The translations under genes were made by a program, and so were the position numbers. Of a stretch of DNA of 64,000 nt, positions 21,344-33,424 are shown one piece after another. The stretch is from Cercis canadensis (lineage: Eukaryota; Streptophyta; Magnoliopsida; Fabales; Fabaceae), in the NCBI GenBank assembly GCA_003255065.1, contig QAOA01000112.1, positions 314,392-378,391 of the forward strand. Direction: 5' to 3'. The notes under the pieces were generated by a model, which did no database searches, was not told where the DNA came from, and worked only from the letters and a program-made list of their open reading frames with translations. How positions within the stretch are numbered: position 1 is the stretch's first letter; every line of letters begins with the position of its first letter.

Positions 21344-23815
21344 TCAAACCGCTATGCAATAAGCATGCAAGGCATAGGGAAACATTTCATGCCAATCTTT
21401 GTAAGTCACAACCATCTTTTCTACTATCTTCTTGATATTTTTGTTTGCGGCTTCTACTGCTTCATTCATTTGAGGCCTATATGGTGAAGAGTTATGATGC
21501 TTGATTGTAAATTGTTTACACAACTTTTGTACATTTGCGCCATTCAAATTCAAACCATTATCAGTGATGATATTTTTCAGCTGCCCATATCGACAAATGA
21601 TATTCATTTTCAAAAATTTGGCCACTATCTTCTGAGTCACTTTCGCGTAAAAAGCGGCCTCTACCCATTTTGTGAAGTAGTCGTTTGCCACCAGAATAAA
21701 ACGGTGTCCATTGGATGCTTTTGGATTAATTGGACCGATGACATCGACTCCCCACAAAGAAAATGACCACGGGGTTGTCATACTGTGCAATATGGATGAG
21801 GGTACTTTAGTGTGATCGGCATAAATTTGACATTTGTGGCACTTTCTAACATAACTGATGCAATCTCTTTCCATTATTGTCCAGTAATAGCCCGCTCTTA
21901 GAATTTTTCGAGCCATCATATGACCATTTGCATGAGTAGCACATATTCCCTCATGAATAGCACTCAAAATGCGATTAGCCTCCTTAGCATCTACACATCG
22001 TAAAAGCGCTCCATCATGACTTTTTTTGTACAAAATCTCTCCACTCAAAAAGAAACCCAATGCCAGACATCTAATTGTCTTCTTATCATTTTCATTTGCT
22101 CGAACCGGATATTCTCTAGTCCTGAGAAATTGTAGGATATCGTAGTACCAAGGATGACCATCAGGTTCTTCTTCCACATTAGAGCAGCACACCGATTCAG
22201 TCTCTGACTTTATTTGCATTGGTTGCACCATGACCCCACAATTAAGTTTAGTCATCACTGCTAGTGTGGCCAAAGCATCTTCAAATTGATTCTTGTCGCG
22301 AGGTAAATGAGAAAATGTGATATCTTCGAATTTCTCTATTAATCGCGTCAAGTATTTTTTATACGGAATCAATTTTGAGTCCTTGGTTTGCCATTCTCCA
22401 GTCACCTGATAGATGATGAGAGCAAAGTCTCCAAAAACATCTAGGGTATCAACTTTTAGATCTAAAGCAGCTTGTAGACCTCTTACACACGCTTCATATT
22501 CCGCCATGTTATTAGTGCAATCGAATTCCAGCTTAATGGCTATAGGGAATTGTTTCCCTTCTGGCGACATGATCACGGCCCCTAGTCCTTGCACGTGCAC
22601 ATTCACAGCACCATCGAAGTACATCTTCCACCTTACTTCATCTTTTTTATCCCTTCTTTCAACTACGAGAACATCTTCGTCAGGAAAATCAAATCTCATG
22701 GGTTGGTAATCATCTACCGGATTTTCAGCTAAGTACTCAGCAATTACACTTCCTTTAATAGCTTTCTTCGTCATGTACACCACATCATATTCTGAAAGGA
22801 CGATTTGCCACTTAGCTAGTCTTCCAGATAAATAGGGCTTTTCAAAAATGAACTTAATGGGATCCATACGAGAGATGAGCCATGTAGTATGGTATAGCAT
22901 GTATTGCCGGAGTCTACTAGCTACCCAAACTAATGCACAACACATTTTCTCGACCATAGCATATCTCATCTCGTAATCAGTGAACTTCTTGCTCAAGTAA
23001 TAGATAGCCTTACCTTTTCTTCCCCCTTCATCATGTTGTCCTAGTACACTTCCCATTGATTCTTGGAGCACAGTCAAATACAGAATGAGAGGCTTTCCAG
23101 GTGTCGGAGGTACCAACACCGGTGGGTTGAACAAATACTCTTTAATTCTATCAAAAGCTTCTTGACATTTTCCGTCCCACTCTCCAGGATTCTTCTTCCT
23201 TAGCAGTTTTAAGATGGGTTCACAAGTGTGAGTGAGATTTGAAATGAATCTAGCTATGTAATTAAGCTTTCCTAGGAAACTACGAACTTCTTTTTCTGAT
23301 CTTGGGGATGTTATTTCTCGAATTGCTTGAACTTTGTCTGGATCTACTTCAATTCTTTTCTCGCTAATGATGAACCCTAACAATTTACCAGAAGTCGCAC
23401 CAAAAATGCATTTGTTTGGGTTCAATCTTAGCTTGTATTTTCTTAGTCTCTCAAACAATTTTCGAAGCACCTTCACATGGCTTTCTCCTTGTTTTGACTT
23501 AGCCACCATATCATCCACATAAACCTCAATTTCTTTGTGCATCATGTCATGAAAAAGTGCGACCATAGCCCTCTGATAGGTAGCTCTTGCATTTTTCAAC
23601 CCAAATGACATTACCCTATAACAATAGGTGCCCCAGTGTGTGATGAACGTAGTCTTCTCTTTATCTTCATCAGCCATTGGAATCTGATTATACCCCGAAT
23701 ACCCATCCATGAAAGAATACCGGTGATTTTTGGCCGTACTGTCAACCAGCACATCTATATGTGGCAAAGGAAAATCATCTTTCGGACTGGCTCTATTCAA
23801 ATCCCGAAAATCCAC
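21344..23815 (-). pseudogene. RT-RNase H-integrase polyprotein of the Ogre-like element
   Basis: This is a long frame of 823 codons. RT: DFRDLNRASPKDDFPLPHID, then SFMDGYSGYNQIPMADEDKEKT, then MSFGLKNARATYQR, with active site EVYVDDMVAKS intact. RNase H: WKMYFDGAVNVHVQGLGAVI and NNMAEYEACVRGL. Integrase: zinc finger with GICATHANGHMMARKI and CHKCQIYADH, then the core with WGVDVIGP, ITDNGLNLNG and NEAVEAANKNI (all three acidic residues present). Upstream, a TGA at about 23816 replaces a Cys codon, and a TGA ends it at 21344. It is nearly intact apart from these stops. Confidence 0.93.
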
Positions 23816-24347
23816 TCACATTCTTACTCGACCATCCTTTTTAGGCACTGGAACTATATTGGCGACCCATTCCGAATAAGTGGACACTTCTAAGAAACCA
23901 ACCTCAATCTTCTTGATCACCTCTTCTTTTATCTTGCTAGACATTTCATGCCTCATTCTTCTAAACTTTTGCTTGACTGGCTTGCAATCTGGATATAGCG
24001 GAATCTTATGAGACACAATGTTAGGGTCAAGACCCGGCATGTCTTGGTAAGACCAAGCAAACACGTCACTATATTCTTTGAAAAGAATAATCATTTCCTC
24101 TTTTTCCGGGTTATCGACAATCTTTAATTCTCTTTTCTCATCTTTTGTACCCAGGTTTATGATCTGAATCTCTTCATTATGAGGAAGTATCGCTTTTTCA
24201 GCCGACTTAATCATTTTTTCAAATTTACCAGAAAGATCTAAATCTTCATCGGAGTAGTAATCGTCTTCACCAAATGCAATATGAGAATCAATTATTGGAC
24301 ACACAGGAGCTTCCACTTGAGACATTAGATCTATATGAGCAAGACTC
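23816..24347 (-). pseudogene. N-terminal RT segment of the Ogre-like element (exon after the intron)
   Basis: The frame runs from the predicted splice acceptor (exon starts 24347) through an acidic linker (DDYYSDEDLDLSGKFE) to the RT N-terminus (FAWSYQDMPGLDPNIVSHK; ANIVPVPKKDGRVRM). It ends at a TGA just before the rest of RT. The reading frame across the predicted splice junction is continuous with the protease frame. Confidence 0.8.
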
Positions 24348-24573
24348 CTGAGAATAAGTTAGAACATAACACGAATTAAGATGAATAAACGGATGGGAAG
24401 TGGATAAGAAAGACAGGAAAAGTAAACGGATGCCAAAACGAATGAAAACTCCATGACAAATTATTTTATTAAATTTTTTGAATGAAACATGGTCCAATAC
24501 ATAATAAAAGACGAAATTCAAGTGACTTTGGACTTCAGTCAAAAGAAATAAATATGGCATAAACAGATATTAC
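24348..24573 (-). other. predicted intron between protease and RT of the Ogre-like element
   Basis: In minus-strand reading the donor GA/GTAATATC overlaps the protease stop codon (TAA, 24570-24572). The acceptor TTCTAACTTATTCTCAG/G ends at 24348 and has a branch-point-like TTCTAAC. Removal of these 226 bases fuses the two frames without a stop. Ogre elements are known to contain a partially spliced intron at this place. No transcript evidence is available here. Confidence 0.7.
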
Positions 24574-26322
24574 TCAAAGAGGACCACATCTGACATTGGC
24601 TCAATCTCCCACTTGTTCAATTCTTCTAAATCTCCACAAAGCCGAATCCAAAAATCCTTCTTAGAGGAGCCGTCTAGGGTATTCACCATATGCATACGGT
24701 CTACAATTGGCGGCTCAGTTGATGGCACAAAAGTTTCTAGCAGATGAGGAAGTCTGGTCTCATGGTGTTTTCTTGGCCATCTCAAGAACTTTTCCATGGA
24801 AAGCTCATACCCCAACCCCTGTCTACTTTCATTTTCTAGAAGCACGATGGGTTCGCTGATACCTTGCAAATTAGCCCCTAAGCCTTTTCCTTCTTGAAAT
24901 CCGCTATTCTTCATCATTTTTGCCACAACTTGATTAACTTCCCCTTTCTTTAGTAAATCTTTACCATCATGTTGGGTTATCTCTAGAGATTGGAAAGAAG
25001 ACTCCAATGCTTGCTCCGCTGCTTCAACATACGGTAACGAGCTGGGCTTGCTTACCAACATCTCCTCTTCTCCTTTGATAATTATCACCCTTCCCCTATT
25101 CACATACTTCAGTCTTTGATGCCACGTAGACGGCACCACTCCCGTAGCATGAATCCAGGGTCTACCAAGTAACATAGTATATGCGGGTTCTATGTCCATC
25201 ACTTGGAATAGAACATCAAATTTATCTGGTCCGATCTCTAATTGAAGAGAGATATCCCCGAGCACTTCACACTTTGTCCCATTAAAGGCCCTTACCACCA
25301 TATTATTTTCTTGTATGCGAGATGCATTAACCGGCAATTGCATGAGGGTAGAATAAGGTAACACATTCAATGCAGACCCATTATCAATTAAAACTTTAGC
25401 TACTATATAGTCGTCACATTTGAGTGTGATATGAAGTGTCTTGTTGTGAGCACTCATACTAGGCATCAGCTCCTCTTCAGAAAAAGCAATTGTGCTAAAA
25501 TTTTTGATAAAGTTTACCATCCCTCCAAACTTCTCTACAGTTATGTCTGACCGTACGTAAGCTTGCTGTAAGAACCTTTGCAATGCTTGCCTATGACACT
25601 CAAAGCTCATGATAAGAGACAACAATGAAATACGAGCAGGAATCTTCTTCATTTGTTCCACTATATCATATTCACTCTGTCTCATTATCTTTAAAAATTC
25701 TTCTTCTTCCCTATCTTCTCCTTGAGTATCTTGCTTGGCCAAATCCGGTTCTCTCTTATCAGTTGCGATTTTCCCTTTTTTTCTTTCTCTGGTGCTCTGT
25801 CTCTTGAGGCAAATAAAATCGTCCACTTCTAGTCAGACCATTAGCCCCTATCACATTGGCGATCGTACCTGATTTCTCTTTCTTTTTTTCTTCTATGCAA
25901 CCTCCCAAATTTTCTTCTTTGGTGTTTACTATTTTTACCTCTTAATTCCAGGGCACAACATGGTTGCTTTTATAAGAGAACGGCCCAGGCACCTGAATAA
26001 CCACCTCTGGCCAAGCTTGGCTAGCTGAGGGATTAGGCAGAACTCTAAGGACAAAAGGTTTTGTCCCATGTTGTTGTTCTTTTCCAGTCATGTTGATCTC
26101 TTTCTGATTCCCCTCACTTTTCTTCTCAAACCTCAAAACTCCCAAAGCAATCAGCTTTTGAACTCCACACTTGAATTCCCAACATTCTTCTAAGTCATGG
26201 TCTACACTTTGGTGATGTTCACAGAAAGAATCACCATCATATTGACCATCCTTTTTTATTGGTTTACAAGGAATTTGCAATTCATATCCAGTTGACCTCA
26301 AGTTCTCCCATACTACTTTCAT
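24574..26322 (-). pseudogene. protease of the Ogre-like element
   Basis: Segment 24574-25826 contains the protease motif VLIDNGSALNVLPYSTL (catalytic Asp in DNGS) and MLLGRPWIHATG, followed by a G-patch-like stretch (KMMKNSGFQEGKGLGANLQG). G-patch motifs after protease are typical of Ogre/Tat elements. Segment 25942-26322 is the gag-protease linker with a Cys/His cluster (CEHHQSVDHDLEECWEF). A stop near 25830-25940 separates the two. Confidence 0.85.
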
Positions 26323-26364
26323 AGGGGTCCTAACTTGAGTGATCTTTTGGATCTCCTCAAACCC

Positions 26365-28173
26365 TTACACGATGGCATTAATTCTCGGTCCCACTTCATG
26401 ATTAGGCAAAGGGTTGTTATTCACATTAGGACCTCCCCCCATTTCCTCAATCTTGATCACTCTTTGTTTAATCAGATTTAGAACAATAAACTTAAAACTA
26501 GGACAGTCTGCAATGGAATGTCCCACAACACCTCTATGATAGTCGCATTTGAGGCTTGGGTTATACCATTGAGGGAATGGTGGTTGCAGCGGTTGTACGG
26601 GCTTGGGAGCTATCACATGAGCTTCACATAATTGTTTGAATAACTCAGCTCTAGTGATAGGAATGTTTAGGAATGGTTCATCTCTTTCTGAGGGACGAGG
26701 TTGGTTCCTATACCCGTGGTAATTTGGCCTGAATGATGGTCTAGGGGTTGAAAAACTTTAAGGTGCGCTATGGTAAGTGGAAAAGAAAGGTGCTTGAGGA
26801 TATTGGTGATTTGGTGTGCATTGGGGATAAGATGGAGGTATGGCATTAACGGGGTATGATGGTAGAAATGAAGGGTTTGGAGTATAGCTCAGTCTTCTAG
26901 GTTGAGGGTATTGGTAGGTTCCTGGTGTTTGTACCCAGTTCACTTCACCTTCTTTCTTTTTTTAGAAACCTGCCCTTTTTTTGCCAAAGCTACTACCCTC
27001 AGTATTTGTTCCTTGCAACTTTCCGGCCTTCACTAATCCTTCTATTCTTTCTCCAGCTTTGATAATATCAGCAAAATCGTTGAATGGACAACCCGCCATT
27101 AACTCTAAATATGGGGATTTTAAGGTATCCAGAAAAATGGAACATAATTCAGAGTCAATGAGGGGAGGTTGAACTTCCGAAGCCAAAGTCCTCCATTTCT
27201 GGGCAGACTCCCTAAAAGATTCATCTCTCTTCTGCATGTTTTTCAATTGCTCTCTTGTAGGAGCAGTATCGTAGTTGAACTTGTACTGCTTTAAGAAAGT
27301 GTTTGCTAAATCCACCCAACTCCTTATCTTGGCGCGGTCTAAGTTCATAAACCAGTTATAAGCAGCACCAGTGAGACTTTTTGGAAAGAAATGAATCAAC
27401 ACCATCTCATCTTCCCCTATAGCGGCCATCTCCGTAATATAAGAGACCAGATGAAACTTCGGTTTACCAGTCTCATCATACTTTTGAAACTCAGGGAGCT
27501 TAAGATCTCTAGGAATTGACACTCCCAGAGTAAGACGTAATTGCTTGACTCCCCCAGCCCCGAATGAACTAGTTCCTTCCATAGCTCTAATCCTCTCCTC
27601 TAAAGTCAACAATTTCTCTTTTTGTTTTTATTTTTCATACTCTTCAGATTCTTTCTCAACATGCATGGTCACTGGTGGATTTTGGGTGGGCACATTAAAA
27701 ACAGAATGGGTGATCAGTGAAGTGTAAGTGTACACATTTCCCTTGTGTCCACTTGGATTAAAGACAGTTTCTGTGGTAGGATTTGCTTTAGGTAAGGTGG
27801 CGGTGAATCGAAATTCAGGTGATTGGGTAGTAGGTGGGATAGTGGAATTAAGGTCCAATCCCTGGGCAGCCATTGCTGTGGATGTCATTAGATGAGGAGG
27901 CATGCCCCAAATGGGATTGTATTGAGCTATGGTAACATTTTGCTCATGTGAAGGAAAAGTCAGCAATGGTGTTGCTTGAGATATAGGGAGAAGATTGCGG
28001 TTACTTGGGCTTTCAGCCACCTCTTTTAGCTTTAAACTCTCAACAAGTAAACTCCTTATCTCATTCATCTGTTCCTTCATCCCATCCAACTCAACTCCTA
28101 AATCCCTCTCTGGTTCCTGAGTTCCATCCATGATAGTAACAGTCCTAGATCTGAGTCCGATTGACATTTTCAC
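26365..28173 (-). pseudogene. gag of the Ogre-like element
   Basis: Segment 27628-28173 begins with ATG and a coiled-coil stretch (DGMKEQMNEIRSLLVESLKL). Segment 26962-27612 carries the capsid core (LVSYITEMAAIGEDEMVLIHFFPKSL; AAYNWFMNLDRAKIRSW; FNYDTAPTREQLKNM). Segment 26758-26943 is Pro/Tyr-rich. Segment 26365-26616 holds a Cys/His motif (CDYHRGVVGHSIADC). Stops at about 27620, 26950 and 26700 break the frame. Confidence 0.85.
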
Positions 28174-28579
28174 AAAGCCTTTTTAATTGAACCGTGCTTT
28201 CTTTGCAGGACCAATGATATCTTAATCCCCTTATGGACGACAAAAAATGAAAAGAAAACATAAAGAATAAATGAGCAAAAATGAAAATAATAAAAAGATT
28301 TCAGCAATCTCTTGAGAAGACAGATTGTTAATATGGCCTGGACAAGTCCTTTAAGCGATCAATTTTAAAATTCATCTTCTTCACGAGTACTTTCGTGGAT
28401 ACAAGTCTTATCTTTCGGCAGGAATTTTGGTTCCTTACGGGAAAACATGACCATGATAATATTCGCGAATATTTTTGACATTACGAGAAAAATTATCGCA
28501 TACAACTAACATGAGAGATCGGTCCAAAGAAAACAAGACACATTTCATTAATGATTGTAGTTCAAGTACATTAAAAAGC
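28174..28579. other. spacer between ORF1 and gag of the Ogre-like element
   Basis: No coding frame or clear motif was seen over about 400 bases; it is AT-rich. Confidence 0.4.
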
Positions 28580-30426
28580 TTATAGCTTTGCTATGTCATT
28601 CAAAATACTCTTGCATTTTTCAAAAAGTTTTTCCAAATCCCTGGTAGGTAATGCAAAAAGAGTCATGTAAGCCTCAACCTCTTGAACCCTTTGTCTCATT
28701 CTCTCTGCCTTATCATAAGAATTCTCCATTAAATACTCAAACCGCGTCTTCCATTTTTTAGTCTCTGAAGCGTCACCTCTTTTACCCATTTCTTCTTTCT
28801 CTTTCAAAATTTCATATTGTTGCTTCCATAGTGTCACCATCTCTCTTTCTTTTTTAAGAGCATTGCCTAAGTGAATATTTTGGTGTTCCATATCTTCGCA
28901 TTGACTACGAAAAAATTATTTATCCTCTTCCTCTTAGGTTTTCAACTTCTTCATACCTTTGTACCCATTCCCCCAATTTTCCATTTGTTGCTTGTGAACA
29001 TCTTTTTCTTCTTCTAGATTCTCCTCTAGCTCTTCGATCTTTGCTTTAAGACATCCCATCTGCTCAAGTCTGTGTTTCGCCACTTCTCTTATCTCATGGA
29101 TTTGTCTCTCCATTTGTTCAATTTGCTTCAAAGAAGCACTCTGAGCGACATCTTGGTATTTTCTTTTTTCTTTCTCTGCTCTTATTAATTGCTTTGTGAG
29201 TTGAGCCCGTTCTTCAAGCCATTTCTTCTTTTCGACTTCTACTTCATCTAATTTTCTTTTCATCTCTTCTTCTCTAAGTTTGTCCTTCGCAGCAAATTCA
29301 GCCTCAAAATCGCGAGCAGGCACTTCAATAGGAGGTGGATGAAAAATAGTAGCAGCATGTGGTACTACGACCTCTCTAGCTTTCCTCGGACCCAAGTACC
29401 ATACAAGGTAATCGCCTCATCAATATCAGAGCATGGGTCTTTTTGTCGGAATGATAATCTTTCCCAAGTTTTCTTGACCTTGTACAAGTTATTTTTACTC
29501 CATTGAGAATCGTATTCGAACTCCATTTCAGCAAGTCCTTTAGTGTAAAGAATATATTGGAGGTGCTCGAATTGCCTTAAGACCAGTGTAGGCATGTAAG
29601 CTATACAACCTTGAGTACCCATCAATGGCACATACGGAAAATCTCCACAACGAACCAATATGCCATGCCCTTTAGACCAATGAGAACGCCATGTAAAATT
29701 TCCTTCATTAATACTAATATAACGGTTCAACCAGAAATCCCGATCCTCTTTCACAATCTTCAATTCAATAAATTTCCTTATGAACTCCATCCCAAAGCCA
29801 AAATTGGTCAATTGTGGATAATTTTTTCCTTGAACATGGTAGAAGAGCCAGACGAATAAAAGTTGTAAACAACATTTGAGTTTACCCTCGCCTTTCCTTC
29901 GATAAAAATTGAGAGCTGCAAATGTGTCAGCCAATATAGCGGGTACTGGATTAATCTTGTGCTCAAGAACTTGTTGAAACACATCGGCAGCTAAGAGACT
30001 AATAGCATTCTTTGCAGATGGGAATAAAATAAGCTCGTAGATACACAAAGCAATCAGATCCCTCAGCTTCCCCCATTCCTTTTTGTCAAGAAAATTTTGT
30101 AGACTGGGTATTATGAAAACCATAGGCCATCCCCTCATGCTAGTGTCTTTTAGAATCATTTTGCTTTTCACCATGTCAACAGGTACACTTAGCCACTCAG
30201 CAATCCTTCCCAACGCAACTTTATTCTTGTTGTGAGTATACACCTTGGTTTGGGTAGTCAATGGCAAATTCAGCATATAGACATACTCTTCAATGGTCGG
30301 GGTCATGTCAATGGCTCTAAAAGTCAAGCAACGGTATGAAGGGTCCCAGTAATTCAACATGGTAACCACGGTCATCTCGTGTACCTCAACCTTCAACAAA
30401 TCTGATGAGCTGCCGAGGCTCCTCAA
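28580..30426 (-). pseudogene. ORF1 of the Ogre-like element (plant-mobile-domain-like plus coiled coil)
   Basis: The main part (29365-30426, 353 codons) is a globular domain with Trp/Phe-rich blocks (EYVYMLNLPL; KEWGKLRDLIALCIYELILFP; CCLQLLFVWLFYHVQGK; DFWLNRYISINEGNFTWRSHW). It resembles the ORF1 domain found upstream of gag in Ogre elements and, more distantly, the plant mobile domain. The frame then shifts to a long coiled coil (28934-29395, KRKLDEVEVEKKKWLEERAQ and following) and, after stops, 28580-28891 (EMVTLWKQQYEILKEKEEMG). The function of Ogre ORF1 is unknown. Its presence is diagnostic for the group. The overlap of frames at 29365-29395 marks a frameshift. Confidence 0.8.
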
Positions 30427-31150
30427 ATTAATTAAAGTTTAAGGTCGGTTACCTAAGCTATTTGCAGCATAGGGCAGCCCTAAGTCGAACCTAAGGATTG
30501 TTCTATTTAGTGAATCATATTAAGAAGCATATAAACAGGGGGGTTTTGTTTGGTTTATGTGATTAACATAAATTAATTGTAAGTGGTAACCTAAAGGAAA
30601 ACAACCAATCCAAGCCTTAACCGATTCTGATTTTAGTTCATCCTTGATTTCTAATGATCCATTCAATTATTAACCATGTTCTTGGCCTTTANTTTTGGTC
30701 TGGGTCATGCTGGGCCCTAGGTTGAAGTGATAGTATATATAGGTCCAAATGATTTTGGGCCTTTCTAGAAATCTTTAAAAAGAAAATCATATTAATTCCT
30801 TCCATTTTTGAAAATAATTCTTGAATTTTATATCGACTTGTCATAATTAAAATTGTTAATGCTATAACTTATTAATAAAAAAATAAAAAAAAATTAATTA
30901 TTATATCTTTAAAAAAATTAAGGTAATAAATAAAAATTATAACTAAAAAATCCAATCAAATATCTTATTTAAAATCTTTTGACACTTGATTAAATTTTCC
31001 TCATTTAATTTTTTTAAAATCATTTTTGACATTTGGCAAGCTTTCAAAAATACCAAGTGCCTCTCTTATCCTTTTTAATATGGGTTTTCCTGGCATAACT
31101 TTATCTTTATAATTTTGAATGCTATGAATATTCAAGAATTAGACCATGAC
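30427..31150. other. unassigned AT-rich sequence between the Ogre-like element and mitochondrial-like DNA
   Basis: This stretch has no gene, no primer binding site and no LTR matching 16.6-20.6 kb. An N lies at 30692. It may hold remains of the Ogre 5' UTR (30427-30600) followed by unrelated AT-rich DNA. Confidence 0.35.
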
Positions 31151-32287
31151 CAGGTACTTTGGGTTTTGTTCTGTAAATAAGGTTCACTAGTCCAGATCCA
31201 AGTAGCCTGAGAGGAGTTAGCTAAGCCCAAGATTCTATGGGGAAGCTAACTTGCGTATACTATAACAAGTACTAGCACGAATGAAAGGTAAATGTTTAAT
31301 TCGGTCAATAGTTTACATGGACAAAAGTAGCTTCTATCGAATTGAAATCTATCTTGTCGTAAACCCTGTTTGAGGCTAATTGGCTATTAGGTTAGGCATT
31401 TGGCATCTATAAAGGGCATATTAGCGCCTTATCTGGTCTTTGAGGAATTGTTTGAATAGAGGATTACTTCATAAGTAATAGAAGTGGACAAAGAAAGATG
31501 CTGCTTTATAGGAAGGATAAAAAGTGTAGAGAAAGCTAAAATGAATGAATGGAGTGCAGACACCTTTATCAGCTCTATTGGAATAAAAAGATGTTGTATG
31601 GCGCCCCTCTGACTGGTTCTATTTGTGGTTGAGTTAGAGAGCCTAATGCTTCTCTTATTCCTATATTTCTCACGTCTTCTATGAGAATCTTTGTGTTCAA
31701 TCACAGATCCTAGCATAAGATCCCATTCCTGCATAAAGGCGGGTCCTAGGTATTCTCACCAAAAGACTTTACCAACTAGACTAGTGGAGCTGCACTCATA
31801 ATGCTTGAACCCCCTTGAGGTGAAAAGGCCCCGCCCATCAACTTCTGTAATGTAAGCTTCGGCCACTTCCTGGTTAATAGCCTACGGCTAGCTTGTCCCT
31901 TTAGAAGAAGTGTTTTGACACAAATAGGCAGACTTGCAAGACTCACTCCTTACGAGCAATTTGTCCGACGACAGGGAGAACTTCAAAACACTAATGCCAA
32001 AGGTGCGTACCTAAAAGGTGAAAAAAGTCTTAGGAATTTCACTTTGAAAGAAAGACCATCACTCGCAAGCTATTCAGGAGCCGTCCAATCTTGCTCTCGT
32101 CTTTATAGTCCCGACCAATATCAGGTAGGACAGTCTAAGCGAGACCTTACTATGACGAAAAGGATTCCTTTTGAGTTTCCAAAGAGTGGAAGGTCGATTC
32201 AATGGGATTTATTTACTTAACGCCAGCTTTGTAGGCAGGTTGATGTCTTTCTACATAGTTCCTTTGGTAGTCACAAGAGGTGCCACC
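31151..32287. other. mitochondrial-like DNA (NUMT), left segment
   Basis: Base composition and style change from AT-rich to the balanced, low-repeat sequence typical of plant mitochondrial intergenic DNA. The segment ends at 32287 with GTGCCACC. It continues after the copia element at 38773, the CCACC being duplicated by that insertion. One open frame (about 31915-32220, 101 codons) has no domain I recognise. A search against plant mitochondrial genomes would settle the origin. Confidence 0.55.
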
Positions 32288-32635
32288 TGTCAATATAATA
32301 GCATAAGTCAAACTAACAGATCAGCATTATTGATCTGGTAGTTAGTTATGCAAGTTAGTTAATAATTAATCCCTTAGTTATTTTGCTAATATAACAGCTG
32401 TCAGTTAGTTAGGATTGGTTAATAGTTGTAAGTTAGTTATGCTTATGCATTCTAATTTCTATATAAAGTGTAAAGGATCAATGTATTGAATCAATGAGAA
32501 TTCATTTTACACAACTCAGTTCACATTCTATGTCTTTCTCTTTTCTTTAGCCTTTATGCATTTTTGGTTTCTGGTTTATCATTTCTGTAGAATTGCATAT
32601 TCTGCTTGGTTTGATTTCTGCTTTTAAGCTTCATA
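32288..32635 (+). repeat. 5' LTR of copia element 1 (348 bp)
   Basis: It runs from TGTCAATATAATAGCATAAG to AAGCTTCATA and is followed at once by the primer binding site. A TATA box CTATATAAAG lies at 32459-32468. Confidence 0.95.
32459..32468 (+). promoter_or_regulatory. TATA box in copia 5' LTR
   Basis: CTATATAAAG lies mid-LTR, with the same motif conserved in the 3' LTR near 38596-38605. Confidence 0.6.
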
Positions 32636-32653
32636 TAGTATTAGAGCTTCATC
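32636..32653 (+). other. primer binding site of copia element 1
   Basis: TAGTATTAGAGCTTCATC follows the LTR directly. It is a mutated form of the initiator-Met complement TGGTATCAGAGC (two transitions). Confidence 0.8.
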
Positions 32654-33210
32654 AATGTAAGATCACACTAACATCCACGTGACACCATTGACGGAAACTC
32701 AGAATCTTGGGAATGAACATTCTACAAACACCATGGTAACACAATATGCTGGTATCAATTCTAATCTTCCTACTTTCGGTCAGACTCTTACAATCAAACT
32801 TGATCTAAACAATTTCCTCATATGGGGGAATCAATTGCTCAACATCGTGATAGCCAATGGATATGAGGATATCTTGGAAGGCACACGAATGTCCAAATCA
32901 ATGGATTGTAGTCATTGATTATGCATCTACAATCACTGGATCAGTGATCTTAAATCCTGAATATGTGCTTTGACTAGGGGTGTAATCGGTCCGGTTCGAT
33001 CCGGTTTTTACCCCAAACCGAGACCGGACCAGACAGAAGAAACTCGGTTCGGTTCGGTTCGGTTTTTTAGAATTTTTTCAGTAAAATCGAGTCAAACCGA
33101 ACTGGTTCGGTTTGGTCGGTTTTCTCGGTTTCCAGGCTTAAAAATGAGATATTCTGCTGAAATTTGTTCATACTAACACCTAAAACTTAATAATTTAAAA
33201 TAAATAAATA

Positions 33211-33424
33211 AAGAGGTTCTTCCATGTATGGTAGAAAAGTTTTCACTTTCAAACTGTGAATCAAAAGCTGAAGATTCATACTTGAGTGCTGAAAACAAAA
33301 AAAATCCAAATTCCAAATAAAGAGGTTCTTCCATGTATGGTAGAAAAGTTTTCACTTTCAAACCGTGAATCAAAAGCTGAAGATTCATACTTGAGTGCTG
33401 AAAACAAAAAAATCCAAATTCCAA
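33211..33424. repeat. tandem duplication, 109-bp unit, 2 copies
   Basis: AAGAGGTTCTTCCATGTATG starts at 33211 and again at 33320, and the following 100 bases are nearly identical. It lies inside the hAT-type element. Confidence 0.92.

Larger units (their letters stand above)
16562..30426 (-). mobile_element. Ogre-like (Tat) Ty3/gypsy giant retrotransposon, 5' LTR not found
   Basis: Minus-strand order: ORF1 with coiled coil (28580-30426), gag (26365-28173), protease (24574-26322), a predicted intron (24348-24573), RT-RNase H-integrase (20867-24347), then about 4.3 kb of repeat-rich 3' UTR/LTR ending at 16562. An extra ORF before gag, an intron between protease and RT, very long terminal sequences and tandem repeats at the 3' end are the defining traits of Ogre elements. 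RT has an intact YVDD, but scattered stops break the frames. Sequence right of 30426 shows neither an Ogre-type primer binding site nor a second copy of the 16.6-20.6 kb sequence, so the 5' end looks truncated or rearranged. Confidence 0.85.

Noticed and set aside
31915-32220. 101-codon open frame in the mitochondrial-like segment as a mitochondrial gene
   Set aside because: I could not match it to a known mitochondrial protein. Unnamed open frames are common in plant mitochondrial spacers.
33173-33424. Repetitive minus-strand frame with two similar halves
   Set aside because: It is explained by the 109-bp tandem duplication inside the hAT-type element.
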